Source: Oxytricha trifallax (taxonomy: Eukaryota; Ciliophora; Spirotrichea; Sporadotrichida; Oxytrichidae). Taken from it: 64,000 bases of DNA. Below, piece after piece: positions 11,297 through 23,558 of this stretch. The notes under the pieces were generated by a model, which was given only the letters and a program-made list of their open reading frames with translations, did no database searches and had not been told where the DNA came from. The DNA lies in the NCBI GenBank assembly GCA_000711775.1, contig ARYC01000530.1:1-64000 (forward strand). The letters run 5' to 3'. Made by a program: the position numbers and the translations under genes. How positions within the stretch are numbered: position 1 is the stretch's first letter; every line of letters starts with the position of its first letter.

Positions 11297-11693
11297 TAGC
11301 TGTAGCATTTTAACCAAGTTGTTTATAATTATTTCTGTTCAGTGTTGTCTAGTTACTAGACTCTAAGAGTTCTTTACCTTAATATATAATTAAACTATCA
11401 GAATTTAATATTCTAATTTCGATCATAAATCAATGGAAGTTAAAGATTGTATGAAATTAATTTATTTTATTTATTTATTTTATCGTTGGTATTAAAATGG
11501 ACTAAACATTACAATTCTTAAAACTATTACTCTCTAAATAATTTTACCAATATTGAATATAATCATAATTAAGTTTGTAAATTCCTAATTTATCAGAATA
11601 AATTATAATGTTTTGCATCAAACTAATTCAACTGGTTGACTGTTTTTAATTATTTTAAACGTTTTTATATTTTATTATATTTATATAGCTGAG

Positions 11694-11830
11694 GGACGTT
11701 CTCAAAATGATACGATAGAAATAGTAAACATTCTTATAATAGTCTGAATTGAAGTTACGAAGTTCATTATTCGATTCTACGTAGAATTACAAACTATTCT
11801 GGAAATTAAAATAACTAAAAGTAAATATCG
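11694..11830 (+). repeat. dispersed repeat, copy A
   Basis: Matches 36250-36372 in inverted orientation. Shared landmarks are GATAGAAATAGTAAACATTC, the palindrome TCTACGTAGA and CAAACTATTC. Possibly a short non-autonomous element or its remnant. Confidence 0.7.
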
Positions 11831-12334
11831 CTTAACATTCAAATTTTCAATATTTCTATATAATTGCTTGTAAAAAAATATGATAAATATTTAAATTTTT
11901 GCTTCTAATGCAAAGTTCAATTTACTAATATATGAATTAATGCAGTTATTGAATTTATTTAATTCTAATATTTCGTATTTTACCGATTATAGTTTAATGA
12001 CCTATTTAGTACTAAGTGCGTCATCGGATAAACAGGCAGCGTCGTAGTTTAAATTTCTGGGTTGTTCAAGTTATTCTCTTAAATTTATTGAAGGTCAGGG
12101 ATTTTTGACTTTTTGAAGTTTTGAACTTCACTTCCATATCCAAGTATGGGATTTAGAGGAATCTTGGGAGGGGGTTTAGATTTCTTTCAATATTTGGATT
12201 TTTAACCACCATAACTAAGTCTTATTCATTGATTGTTATAAAAAGGAGTGCTTAATTTAGAAAGATTTACTTAATTCTGAGGTTTTGAGTCAATTTTACT
12301 TTTCCAGCTTTAAAGGCAGTACATAGCACTAGTC

Positions 12335-12616
12335 TTTTGTGGTACTCCTTGATATTTAACATTTGTAAAATTTATTTCATTTGTTAATGCTAAGATCGTG
12401 ACTGAAAAAGTTGTTTGTTGTACAGTGCTGGTTATTGCCCTAAGTTAAAAGAGAAGCTTTCTATTTAGTTGGATAGTTGCATGTCTAAAGTCTAAGAACT
12501 ATTCAATATTGAAGTTATGTTTCCTGTCAGTCACTCACTCTATATTAAGTATGTTGAAGGATGACTTTCAGGCTCTTCTAAATAGTGATGTTGTATTAGA
12601 TTATTCAATTAAATGA
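12335..12616 (+). pseudogene. possible protein-kinase activation-loop fragment
   Basis: The frame begins FCGTP and then, after an in-frame TGA at 12350, YLTFVKF. FCGTP-x-YL is the activation-loop signature of AGC-type kinases (usually FCGTPEYLAPE). The frame then stays open for 87 codons to TGA 12614 but shows no other kinase motif that I can identify. Chance similarity is possible. Confidence 0.25.
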
Positions 12617-12716
12617 ATTTTTTATAATTAGGATTATGTGACCTCTAGAAGTTTTATTAAATTTAATACTGATGCGTAGTAAGAAGCTTTTTTTATTTGT
12701 TTTATGGAGTTATAAG

Positions 12717-13510
12717 TAAGGTAGAATATTTTTGTAGTAAGTGAATATTTATATGAAATACAGATACAGACTTATATAGAGAAATTTGCATTTAAGAACA
12801 AGAAGCAATTAAGAATGAAAAGCAGTATAAAGGGAACCTTTACAGCTATATCTGCAGATTCTTATTATAAAACGATGCCAGATATTTTCCCTATCTTAGT
12901 TCAGCTTAGGGACAGCTTAGGTCAGCTTAGGATTTGCATTTATTAATCGCCGCAAAATGTTTTTGCATCAGATCAGCATTCTTAATTTATAGGCCTCTCT
13001 AAGCCTTATAATCTCCATTTATGTTAATTCTTAATTATAATAATTATTATTAATTAAACTTTAAAAATTTTAATTCAAAAGTTAAATAATTTATGGTTAA
13101 TTAAAATTCTCTATAGAGATTTCTTTTTAATAAGGTCCATATTATAATTTTAATAATTTAAAAAAATTAAAGCCTAATAATAATTATTATAATTAAGAAT
13201 TAACATAAATGGAGATTATAAGGCTTAGAGAGGCCTATAAATTAAGAATGCTGATCTGGTGCAAAAATATTTTGCGGCGATTAATAAATGCAAATCCTAA
13301 GCTGACCTAAGCTTTCCCTAAGCTGAACTAAGATAGGGAAAATAACTGGCATCGTTTTATAATAAGAATCTGCAGATATAGCTGTAAAAGTTCCCTTTAT
13401 ACTGCTTTTCATTCTTAATTGCTTCTTGTTCTTAAATGCAAATTTCTCTATATAAGTCTGTATCTGTATTTCATATAAATATTCACTTACTACAAAAATA
13501 TTCTACCTTA
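12717..13510. repeat. 794-bp palindromic element
   Basis: Two arms of about 336 bp (12717-13052 and 13175-13510) are near-perfect reverse complements around a 122-bp AT-rich spacer. The outer ends read TAAGGTAGAATATTTTTGTA and its complement. Each arm carries three short CAGCTTAGG-type repeats near 12895-12932 and their complements near 13300-13332. Looks like a foldback-type non-autonomous element. Confidence 0.85.
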
Positions 13511-14030
13511 ATATATCTGATAAACTTCAGAAACTTTATTAGATCGACGTTCTATTTAATTGAGGAAGTATATTATTTCTGATTTATTATTACAAACCCA
13601 ATCAAGTTCGACCAAATTTCAAAATCCGTTGTGAAATAAACTATTTTCTTAAAATAATAAAATAATCATTTTTATAAATTACAAAAAACATTGCTAAATA
13701 TGCTATCATAAATTTCGATTTAGTGCATTTAATATTGACATAAAATGAATAATATTATTTAAAAATAACTACTAAATCTTTAATAATAAGCAGATGAAAA
13801 TGGATATGTATAGATAGAGGATAAATTCATTAAATAAATTTCAAAGAATAAACGAATAAACAACTGCAATAATTTAAAATGGTTGATTGTTTTTTCACTT
13901 AATTAATATAATTTTAAGAAATTAAAGAATAAATAAAAGCATAAAATTAAGTGATTTGATAAATAGTAATAAACTTTTACATGCTAATGATACCTATATA
14001 GTTTTTTATTTTAATTATTCTTAAAAATAA
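13511..14030. other. AT-rich stretch, nothing recognised
   Basis: No supportable gene, RNA or repeat was seen. Confidence 0.5.
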
Positions 14031-14034
14031 GCGA

Positions 14035-14112
14035 ATAACACAGGGAATCGAACCCATAGTAAATACTATTAACGTCTTCATTAATACCCAACTTACTTAC
14101 TGTCTATTATTA
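14035..14112 (-). tRNA. tRNA-Ile-like remnant
   Basis: On the minus strand a T-arm-like GGGTTCGATTCCC follows a D-arm-like AGTTGGG and a stretch resembling an AAT anticodon loop (GTTAATAG). Stem pairing, especially of the anticodon and T stems, is poor, so this is at best a degenerate tRNA or tRNA-derived repeat. Confidence 0.25.
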
Positions 14113-15168
14113 TCGTTTTTATCCCTTAATATCTCTTAAATTAATATTTGATAATAATATTTGAGAAATCTAAAAAAGTTAATTTAATAGGATTCAAAAT
14201 CTCAAAGCATCATATATGTAAAGCACAAGCTATGAGAAGAAATCCTATAGAGAATTACTTTATGGTACAAAAGAAAAAACTAATAATTTTTTAGATATTT
14301 CATCTAGAAAGTAGAAGGAAGAAGCTACCTAATATTACAAAATAGAATTAAAAAAACATAAAAATAATCAAAAAATTCAATTGAATTTGAGATAATGCCC
14401 GATAGGTAAGTGCGCAAGCAAACCCTAAAATTTTATAATTATTTAATTATAGAAAATAATGATTTTTATTTTTAATGAATAATTCGACAACTAGAAATAT
14501 ATATCTCATTTGATTTCTACACTTTTAATTATGCCCAATTTAATTGAATATTTTACCCATGGGGTTTTATGTGATAACAAAATCAAAATTATTGTAATTT
14601 CAACTTGATTCTTATAAAAAAGGAATATTGCCCTCATAAGCATTTCAAAAATGTTTCCATTAGTAGAGTTACATGCAGGCAATTTGAAATAAAAACAGAT
14701 AAAAAATAATCTACCATTAAAATAACAATTTAATACTGATTCTCAAAAGTTATTATTTTTATATGATTATTATAGTTATCATTTTTATTGATTTAAAAAG
14801 AATTTATATAAATATGGAACGTTCTGTGTAGTATATAGAATCTATATAATAAAAACAATTATTATAAATAAACATAATGTTTACAATAAGTGCTATGAAT
14901 TCATTACTACATATACATACTCACTATGATAAGAAGATTATAAAGAATAATAAGAATGTTTCATGCCTAATTATGATAAATTTCCCTAATTACAAAAAAA
15001 TATAAGGTCTAGCAGGTATTAGATTTCAGTCTAATAAAACTCACTTTTGCCTGTTTAATATACTATTTATACCAGAAATAACCTTCATTAGATAAAGGTT
15101 AAATAGATAAAAGCAATTTAAAATACAAATTATTCATTTTTTACGATTGTAGTTAAGTGGTCAGATAC
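14113..15168. other. AT-rich stretch, nothing recognised
   Basis: No supportable gene or repeat was seen. Confidence 0.4.
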
Positions 15169-15170
15169 TA

Positions 15171-15487
15171 TTGTAGGAATACATTTGATTTGGGAAAATA
15201 AATAATAATTAAAATTCGTGGCAGTTACTTTCTTGAAACCTAGAGTTAACACGACTTTAATTTTGGCATTAAATTCAACTAAAAAAATCACCAAAAATTA
15301 AAGTCGTGTTAACTCACATTGTGGATGAGATAGTGGGGTACCGCCAATAGTAAAGTCCAGCTGATTTTGAATTATCCTTCAAACAAGTACCATATTGTCT
15401 AGGTTTCAAGAAAGTTAACTGCCACGAATTTAATTATTTATATAATTGATTATTAATTTATTTCCCAAATCAAATGTATTCTTACAA
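15171..15487. mobile_element. palindromic TA-flanked MITE, copy 1
   Basis: 317 bp bounded by TTGTAGGAATACATTTGATT and its near complement, with TA on both sides (15169-15170, 15488-15489). The arms share CGTGGCAGTTA and TTTCTTGAAACCTAG. A second internal inverted repeat (TTAACACGACTTTAATTTT) forms the tip. The left arm lacks the GGTACCGCC block present on the right, so an inner part has been lost. The TA target fits Tc1/mariner-type transposition; no coding capacity. Confidence 0.9.
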
Positions 15488-15489
15488 TA

Positions 15490-16584
15490 TGAGTAATGAA
15501 TCTTGTCTTTTCCGGCTTTAAACAAATTAAAATCAAATAAAAGCTTGGTAATATAAAAGTAAACACAAGCATAATGCTAGAATAATTAGTACCAGAAACT
15601 TAAGAATTGTAGAAAATAAAAGTTATTTATCCGAGAATAATTAATAATAAAATGATAGCGATTTAGCAATGATATATTATCCTAATTGCCTAAATTATAA
15701 GGACAAACGCAGGTTTACAATGAATAGAGTGATATATTTAATTATTGATATCTTTATATCCTGCTATATAAAGTTTTAATAAATATCTAGCTATTTTTAT
15801 AATTTCGGTGATTTAAATGTATAAATATATAAAACTCAATTAGGCCATGGATATTATGTAGTTATCTATTAATTTATATTTTAAGTTATAGAGATTTTTT
15901 ATTTGCTAGTTTGTTTAATAACTTAAAAATGATCATGATTATTTGCCCTTGTATATCATTGAGAAAATCATTCTTTCCTGAACAAGAAATTTATAAAGCA
16001 CTTATGCAATCTAATCTAACTAACTAACTAATGACTGAGTAATTCTAAATGTGGGGAATAATTGGATTAAATAAATGATAAAAATCATAATAAAATACTA
16101 TTATGAGAAAGAAAAAAATAAGCATCAATTTTCAAAATAGAATGTACTACTGAAATTTTATATGTAGAAGAAGTTATATCTACAAAATATGATTGACGTA
16201 CAATAACGATTTAAAATAGTCTCTTAATATTAAATGATTGATTCTTATCTTTCTACGATAATGTGAAACATGTTGATTTGTTATTTTTCCTTGTATGGAT
16301 TATAAGATTGATCAAACCATTTTTTAATTGAATATTACAAGCCTTAATTCAATTTATAACATAAGGAACATAATAGATATAAAGAGCGAGTACTGTGTAT
16401 AATAAAGATCTATAAAACTAGAGCGTGATTTGAAAAGCATTTAGAAGGTAAATACTGAATAAAAATAACTATTTATATAAAATAATATGCTCTTCTTTAC
16501 AAAATGTAGTGGGCTATTTATTTATCAGAAATATATCAATCACACTCATAATTTATATTTGCAGTCATGAAAATCATTTTATTA
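15490..16584. other. AT-rich stretch, nothing recognised
   Basis: No supportable gene; the sequence has short AT-rich runs only. Confidence 0.4.
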
Positions 16585-17003
16585 TAGTAGAAATACATTT
16601 GAATTTGGAAAATTAATTTAAATTAAATTTATAAATAGATCAATATCGTGGCAGTTAAAGTTGGCCAATTTGAACGATCTCGGGCTTATTCGATAGAGAA
16701 TTCAAAATTAGCTGGACTTTACTATTGGCCGTACTATTTTATCGCATCCTTGGAGCGAGATAACTTCACTTTAATGTCAGGGCATAATTCAATGAATTTA
16801 GATGAGTTTAATTAAAGTGAAGTTATCTCGCTCCAAGGATGCGATAAAATAGTACCGCCAATAATAAAGTCCTGCTAATTTTAAATATTTCCTATCGAAT
16901 TAGCCCAAGATCGTTTAAATTGGACAACTTTAACTGCCACGATTTTGATATATTTATAAATTTAATTTAAATTAATTTTTCAAATTCAAATGTATTTCTA
17001 CAA
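16585..17003. mobile_element. palindromic TA-flanked MITE, copy 2
   Basis: 419 bp bounded by GTAGAAATACATTTGAATTT and its complement, with TA on each side. It shows the full arm structure: CGTGGCAGTTAAAGT, ACGATCTCGGGC, GCTGGACTTTACTATTGG, TATTTTATCGCATCC, GAGCGAGATAAC, then the mirror image. Confidence 0.9.
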
Positions 17004-17096
17004 TAGCATTAATTATTGGGAAAAAACAGATAAACTATAGTAATGCTTAAAGAAATAAACAAATAGAAATTAATAGGAAGACCATCATTAAATTTT

Positions 17097-17546
17097 TAAT
17101 CTAGTATATTAAAAATGGTGAAATCTAAAAATAAAATTCAAATTCAAATTGTACTAATTTAAACAGCTTAAAATTTGCAAGGGGTTCAAATAGAATTTGA
17201 TATAGTAAGTATCCCAATAGTCTGTATGAAATGGCCTTTACTATGCACCAACTTCAACAAAAAGTTGGAAAGTTCTAAACCTGCTTGGAAATTCTTTTAT
17301 TTTCATTTTAAAATAAATGAAAAATAATATTGGAACTAAAAATAAAAGAATTTCCAAGCAGGTTTCGAACTTTCCAACTTTTTGTTTAAGTTGGTTCATA
17401 GTAACGGCCATTTCATTTAGACATTTTGTGATACTTACTATATCAAATTCTATTTAAGCCCCTTGCAAATTTTAAGCTGTTTAAATTAGTACAATTTGAA
17501 TTTGAATTTTATTTCTAGATTTCCCCATTTTTAATATACTAGATTA
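17097..17546. repeat. 450-bp palindromic element
   Basis: Ends in TAATCTAGTATATTAAAAAT and its complement. The arms include ACTTCAACAAAAAGTTGGAA and AATTCTTTTATTTTCATTTT. It is unrelated in sequence to the neighbouring MITEs and has no coding capacity. Confidence 0.85.
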
Positions 17547-17773
17547 ATAATTATGATATAATTATATATTATTAAGTCAAAAGTTATAGTTAATTTAAAA
17601 AATAGATAATTATGATATTAATAAAATTAAAAATTAAATATCATAAACGAATTTAAAATTTGGGAGAAATGAAAAATAAATACTCAAACAAAACCCATTT
17701 GAAAAATATAAATAGGAGAGATAATTTATATACAAGAGCATTATTACTAAATTAGGCAACTTAACTGGCGAAT

Positions 17774-19240
17774 TCAATAAGTATAACAGGATACATAAGA
17801 GTAAAGGTATAGAGAGTATTAGGAAAAGAGATGAACTGTAATTCCTACAATTGCTGGAGCTACCCTGTTTTTATTGCAAGCCCTCATGAGATTTACGGTA
17901 ATGCTTATCTTCCTTTTTGTTTGCATGGCACAATCAGTTTGGGGTCTTCGCTCTTGATAGTGGCTCTTCAACACATACTATTTTCTGCACTTAAGCTTCA
18001 CAACTTCAAAATGTTGACAGATATGTTGATTTTCAAAACAGATTCTTAAAGATGAAATCAATAGGACTCAATTGCTTTCTTAGTGGTAAGGACTACCACA
18101 GCCCCAGAATCTGTTTCGCGGAGTCTATCTGCTCTCTAACCTACAGCATTCGTTTAATGGGCTTCTTCAGAAAATTATCTAAATACTTACATAGAGAAAT
18201 CAGGCATTTTTGAATTTTCGGTTTTGCAAACGAAGTATGGGGCGAACCACCTTCTAATGGCGGCCTGTCAGTGGTACCACGCAATTCTCCATGAAATGAC
18301 GTAGGGAGATGGAATCTCCTTCTCAGACATTTCTCCCAGAGGCCAAGATAATCGAGCATTTTTGTTTCTCATGCTTTACCATAGCCATTTAACCAGAGCC
18401 TTTTTCATGTCTTTCGTTGTATCTCGGGCTTTAGTCACTCGTTTCTTGCGTGCAGATGCTTTCCTTTCGCTTTGCTGATTTCCTCTTGTGCTTGCCTGAA
18501 TTTCTCCCAGATGCAGTTTAATATTGTAGAAATACATTTGAATTTGGAAAATTAATTATAATTAAATTAAATATAAATCAAAATCGTGGCAGTTAAAGTA
18601 GGCCAATTTAAACGATCTTGGGCTCATTCGATAGAGAATTTAAAATTAGCTGGACTTTACTTTTGGCGGTACTATTTTATCGCATCCCTGGAGCGAGATA
18701 ACTCGACTTTAATTAAACACATCTAAATTCATTTAATTATGCCTTCACATTAAACTCAAGTTATCTCGCTCCAGGGATGCGATAAAATAGTACCGCTTAT
18801 AATAAAGTCCAACAAATTTTGAATTCTCTATCGAATGATACCAAGATCGTCAACTTTAACTGCCAAGATTTTGAATTATATATAATTTAATTATAATTAA
18901 TTTTCCAAATTCAAATGTATTTCTACAATAGCATATTAAGAATTTCTCAGGAGATTTACTAGTTGACATTAGAAGGGTTAAGGATTCCTGAAGCATTTTT
19001 CATCTATCTATAGGCCCTTTAGCATATCATCCAATGAAGTGCTTCAGAACTTCAATGTATCTTCTTCGCGCCGAAGGGAACATGCTGAGATATTAGGAGT
19101 GTAAATACTGATTCTTGCTTGGGTATCTGGCAATACAAGATCTTCCATCTCAGTTACTCTTGCAATCCATTTGCTTAGTATTGGTAGAATCAGCTCAAAT
19201 GCGTTCGTAACATCATGCTGAGCTCTCTTGCAATTCTAAG
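17774..19240 (-). pseudogene. unrecognised partner gene of the YHYH module, interrupted by a MITE
   Basis: On the minus strand, 19240 to 18929 and 18523 to 17774 read as protein-like sequence with a MITE (18524-18928) in between. When the MITE and one TA are left out, one frame runs from about 19240 to 18040 with only two TGAs. It includes RVTEMEDLVLPDTQARISIY before the insertion and ARKKRVTKARDTTKD and LSWPLGEMSEKEIPSP after it. In a second phase the end reads HYQERRPQTDCAMQ and closes at TGA 17774. Because phases differ between copies, the original frame is uncertain. No known domain. It lies head-to-head with the YHYH-like gene at 19230, as in the second copy at 30.0-31.7 kb. Confidence 0.45.
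18524..18928. mobile_element. palindromic TA-flanked MITE, copy 3, inside a gene
   Basis: 405 bp bounded by TTGTAGAAATACATTTGAAT and its complement with TA on each side (18522-18523, 18929-18930). Arms and inner hairpin match copy 2 closely. It splits the minus-strand gene 17774-19240; the length plus target duplication (407 bp) is not a multiple of three. Confidence 0.92.
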
Positions 19241-19620
19241 AGGAATCACGTAAACAACGCTAATACCTACCTCCCAACTGCCCAGAGAGTCGCACTTGTT
19301 GTCGGTCTGCTAGAGATGGTCACCTTATCGTTTGACTCTACAGAGCCATTGATGCTCTATGGTAGACTTGTGATGTTGAGGCTTGTAATGATATTACAGT
19401 AAAAGCCAAGTATTTCTATGATTCTAATCTCCTCTCGCCATACACTGCTGTTTGTTGGGGAACCCTGGTAATCGTAAAGATTATGTGGGAGCGACACTTG
19501 AGGCTACTCAAGATAAATGTGTTGTTCTTATTTTCCTGCATTGGCAGTCATTGCAAGAGAGGCTTCCATTTATAGCTGTTGTGATTAAACTTTAATTCAT
19601 GCCAATAATATTAAAAAAGG
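19230..19620 (+). pseudogene. YHYH-domain-like protein, decayed copy A
   Basis: Readable pieces in order: NNANTYLPTAQRVALVVG, then after a shift RDGHLIV, LYRAIDALWQTCDVEACND, ITVKAKYFYDSNLLSPYTAV, CWG, and after another shift GNRKDYVGATLEATQDKCVV, ending near LPFIAVV. The order RDGH ... LW-x-x-CDV-x-x-C-N ... Y-x-Y ... PY-x-x-x-CWG is what I associate with the YHYH family of secreted or periplasmic proteins of unknown activity. The paralogue at 30040-30485 shows the same order on the other strand. Frameshifts near 19310 and 19450 and one in-frame TGA show decay. The family assignment rests on motif memory, not a search. Confidence 0.55.
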
Positions 19621-20734
19621 ATCACATTAAATTAGGTAGCTTTTTAATTTTAGATTAAGGCCCTATATATAAATAAATAATTAATATTAGTACTATTGTT
19701 AATAAACATAAAGCAACCATAAGTTTTATAATAATTAAAATATAAGATTAATTTAAATTTGAATTTTGAATTAACAATCACCTTATCCCTACATATTTTA
19801 TACTTTTTTAAACATATGCTATGTTAAATAAATTGAATTAAATCTTTAAGCTATACAAAAATGTCTTAAGCATTCAGAAATTATATTAAATCTTGATTAC
19901 ATTTTGTAAAGATTTAAATTCAGGAACATCCAGTATTTTCTCTTAATAATATGGTAAATATTTATATCAATAATCAATTAGAATTAGGAATAATACTTTT
20001 TATATCAAAATATGTTCGAGAAATATTAAATTATTTACTAATATATTTAGTCATACATAATTAGAAGGTTGTATATAAAAATAAATGAAAAAATAAAGGG
20101 AATTAAAAATTAATCATAGTTTTAATATAAATAAATCTCAATAGTAACAATAATCATTTAAATTTCTTAAAACTTAATCATAGATTACATTGCAACATAT
20201 TACAAAACCTATAGTGAACAGACTCAAGCATCGACCTCTTCTTAAAATTTCTCACAGCCTCAATAAAAATGTATTTTTAATACTAATTATAAAAAAATTG
20301 AGAATTTAGGTTGGTTGTAATAATTAATTACATAAAATACTAAAAAAGAAGCTCTAAGTTTATCTCTCTTAAGATAACATACAACCTATAAAGATCTAAG
20401 GTAAGGGCAAGAAGAAATAATTAAAATTCAAAATTATATATTATATATTATAATAAAAGAGAAAAAATAATTACAGGATTCAAAGAAATTTTAATAAGTG
20501 AAAGAAATAATTATTTATCCTGAAAGGAACAAACTTTTTTGTTCTCAGTATGATCTTTTTCTTAGAATACTTGGTACCAAGAAATACACTTTAAGTCAAA
20601 AAGCACGTATAATTTTAAAAATTTTCTCTGTTCTATCATAGAACTTTACCAGAAAAGAAAATAACTAAATCACAACTTTATCGAGTCTATAAGTCACATG
20701 TAATAATTTTCATAAGCAAAAAAATCAGCTTTCT
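19621..20734. other. AT-rich stretch, nothing recognised
   Basis: No supportable gene or repeat was seen. Confidence 0.4.
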
Positions 20735-21139
20735 TCAAAACAGAAAAAAAGAAGTCAGACATTTTAGGTATTCAATAATAAAATAACCTTAATTATTTAA
20801 ATGCTTTAAAAGAAAAATCTTTTAACTTTATGAAGCTATTTTTAAAGCGCATAGTGTGAACATAAAGTCTTGGTCAAAGAAGTGTGAGAACTAAGATATA
20901 AATAAAAAAGGAGTATGTGTTAATACACTAGCAACAGCGGTTATCATTAGTGGAAATTTTGGATTAAAGCAATTTATAATAAAATAAAAAACGATATACC
21001 TGCAAATCGTTTTTGATAAGACGAGAGATAGGATTTTTTGTAAAAATCTAACAATTTTTTGAAGATGTTTTGAGGGCTCATCATTCGTAGTTTTTAAAAT
21101 AATATGCAATAAACAATGGAGGTTGGTTACTTTTCAATA
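20735..21139 (-). CDS. unrecognised hydrophobic frame, ciliate code
   Basis: Open on the minus strand from after a TGA near 21139 to TGA 20735-20737, about 134 codons with Gln codons TAA/TAG inside. No ATG lies near its beginning, so it may be a segment. Text includes NDEPSKHLQKIVRFLQKIL, a hydrophobic stretch (YIVFYFIINCFNPKFPLMI) and FSHFFDQDFMFTLCALKIA. A membrane protein is possible; no family recognised. Confidence 0.35.
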
Positions 21140-21386
21140 GCCCCTCCCCTTTTCAAAGCTCAATTGAATAAAAAATATTCTATCAAGATTGAAGAAAGTC
21201 AATAGATAAACTTTATGTCCGCAAAACTTTAAGGAGAATAATAAATAAAACTAGATTATTGTAGAAAAAAATTATAAGTCTAAAAAATGCAAGTGATTGC
21301 AAAAACAGTGAGCAAAGATGCATAAAACTAATGCTTGATATGATTCATAATGCAAAAGTAATTAAATAACTTAAAGTTTATGATTA

Positions 21387-21758
21387 TTGTTGGAATAAAA
21401 TTGATTTGGAAAATGAATTTATAATTAATAAATAAATAATTAAAATCGTGGCAGTTAACTTTCTTGAAACCTAGACAATATGGTACTTGTTTGAAAGAGA
21501 ATTAAAAATTATCTGGACTCTACTACTGGCGGTACCCCTCTATCGCATCCCTGTAGCGAGATAACTCGACTTCAATTTTGGGTGATTTGTCCTGGGATGC
21601 GATAGATGGGTACCGCCAATAGTAAAGTCCAGCTAATTTTTAATTCTCTTTCAAACAAGTACCATATTGTCTAGGTTTCAAGAAAGTTAACTGCCACGAT
21701 TTTAATTATTTATTTATTAATTATAATTTCATTTTCCTAATCAATTGTATTCCAACAA
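21387..21758. mobile_element. palindromic TA-flanked MITE, copy 4
   Basis: 372 bp bounded by TTGTTGGAATA and TATTCCAACAA with TA flanks (21385-21386, 21759-21760). Shares with copy 1 the arm CTTTCTTGAAACCTAGACAA and with copies 2-3 the GCGGTACC and GCATCCC...GAGATAAC core. The inner hairpin is partly lost on the right. Confidence 0.9.
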
Positions 21759-21760
21759 TA

Positions 21761-23558
21761 TTAGAATTAATTTATATTCACATATTAAATTGTATTTATT
21801 TTAGATGAATGACTCTTCATAATATGAGAATGATTATTTATGTTCATAAAATTATAATTAAGTTAATGTATTTGAGAGGATCTCTCTAACAATTTCTAAT
21901 TTTTTTCTTTTTTTGTTTTGTTTCCTTTCCTGAAAGCTGATCTTGAACATTAATAGGTTTCCCTAATTTTTTATGTGAAAATAAATTTTTTTTTAAACTT
22001 CTTGAATATCTGGTAAAAGATGAGATTTTTTAAAACAATCTTTTTGTAAATTTGGATGATATCTCCTTGTTCTTCATCAGCTTAGCCACTATATATGAAA
22101 TCGAAAATTTTGGGCAAGTTATGTGATGTACTCATTGTTAATTTACTAAGTATTCCAAATATAAAATGCTTATAAGGCAAATTTTATAAATTTATTGCTA
22201 CCTTAGTACTTGTTTTCAATTTCGTCATTTCAGATTAGTTCATAAATACTTGCAAGAAAGAGCTTTTGGGAAGTTTGGAACTTTTACATAAATAATGTCT
22301 GTGAAATTTATTAGATTTTTTTGCAGCACAAAACATCCTTGACCAACTTAATAGTTGTCTTTTTAAAGCTCGGCATGTGATATCCGACAATAGAAATTAG
22401 TCAGAAGCCTGATATGAATATTTGAAGTGCAAATAACTCTCCTATTTTGTACATAAATCCCTCAAGCTACTTAATATTTATGTTAACGTAATTTTATTGA
22501 TTTTCATTAACCTATTCAGCCTATTTAATAAGAAATTAATTAAGATTATTAAAGATTTTAAAATTTAAAGTAATAAAGTAAAATTTATGCTCTTTAGTTT
22601 AATCGCATATTTGAAATATAATAAAGATCTAATGGTTAATTTTGCATAAGATAATCTTATCTGATATCATTTTATATGGACTTAATTCTTACTAATATAT
22701 ATAAATAAAAGTTAGGAAAATCTATGTATTAGAAAGTTAGTACTTATATCACACAAATCAACTCTTGCTATTTACATATTGTTTATTCTTTAATTCGATT
22801 CTTAATTTACGAATTGTTGCTAAACCCAGAACCCTAGTTTTAAAAGTTATGTCCACTAAAAGGTCATTAGTCCCACTCTAGTCTCAATATTTATGTCCTA
22901 AAAAGTTTATGGTTTTAACAAATAATAATAATTTACCGTATCTTCAATGAATCTTTTAATAAGCTTATTACCCTATTGAATATCAACCTTTATACATAAG
23001 ATATAGATTTTTCATCTCTACACTTTTAGTTTTAATATCTTGTTTGGATTAATTTAAAAAATAACAAGAGATTATAGAGAATACATTTATATCACGAAAC
23101 ATAAACTTTACAATGAATATTTATATTAAATGGAGCTCTAAAAGATAGTAAAAGAAAGTGAAAAAAACAAGAAACTTTAAAAATTTACAAAATGTCAAAA
23201 TTTAAATAAATGCATACGATATTATATTTTAAATATCATTAAATAATTTATCTAGAGATTAAGGCTCTTAAACGTAACTTAAGCGAAAAAAAAAATGAGC
23301 GCGCGGCATGTTAATAGCAAGCTTTGAATGTTGAAATTATTTTTTTATTAAGATTGCTTATTCATTCTTTTTTTTTCCTTTAGTTTAGAAGATTTAACTA
23401 ATGCACAGAATTCTAATAGAGTACTCTAATTACAATTAACCTTTTTGTATTTACAATAATTAGGCACATCAAATGCCTCTATAAAAAAATAATTTTACAA
23501 CATTGTTGCTGCTCACAATAGAGCTTCTTGAAATTCTAGTTAAAGATAAGCAAATAAA
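21761..23558. other. AT-rich stretch, nothing recognised
   Basis: About 1.8 kb without a supportable gene, RNA or repeat. Short frames only. Confidence 0.4.

Noticed and set aside
15145-15170. TAGTTAAGTGGTCAGATA resembling a tRNA D-arm interrupted by MITE copy 1
   Set aside because: The sequence right of the MITE does not continue a tRNA.
17831-18049. Standard-code plus-strand ORF (begins MNCNSYNCWSYPVF)
   Set aside because: Lies antisense to the decayed minus-strand gene 17774-19240, whose end reads as protein here (HYQERRPQTDCAMQTKRKI).
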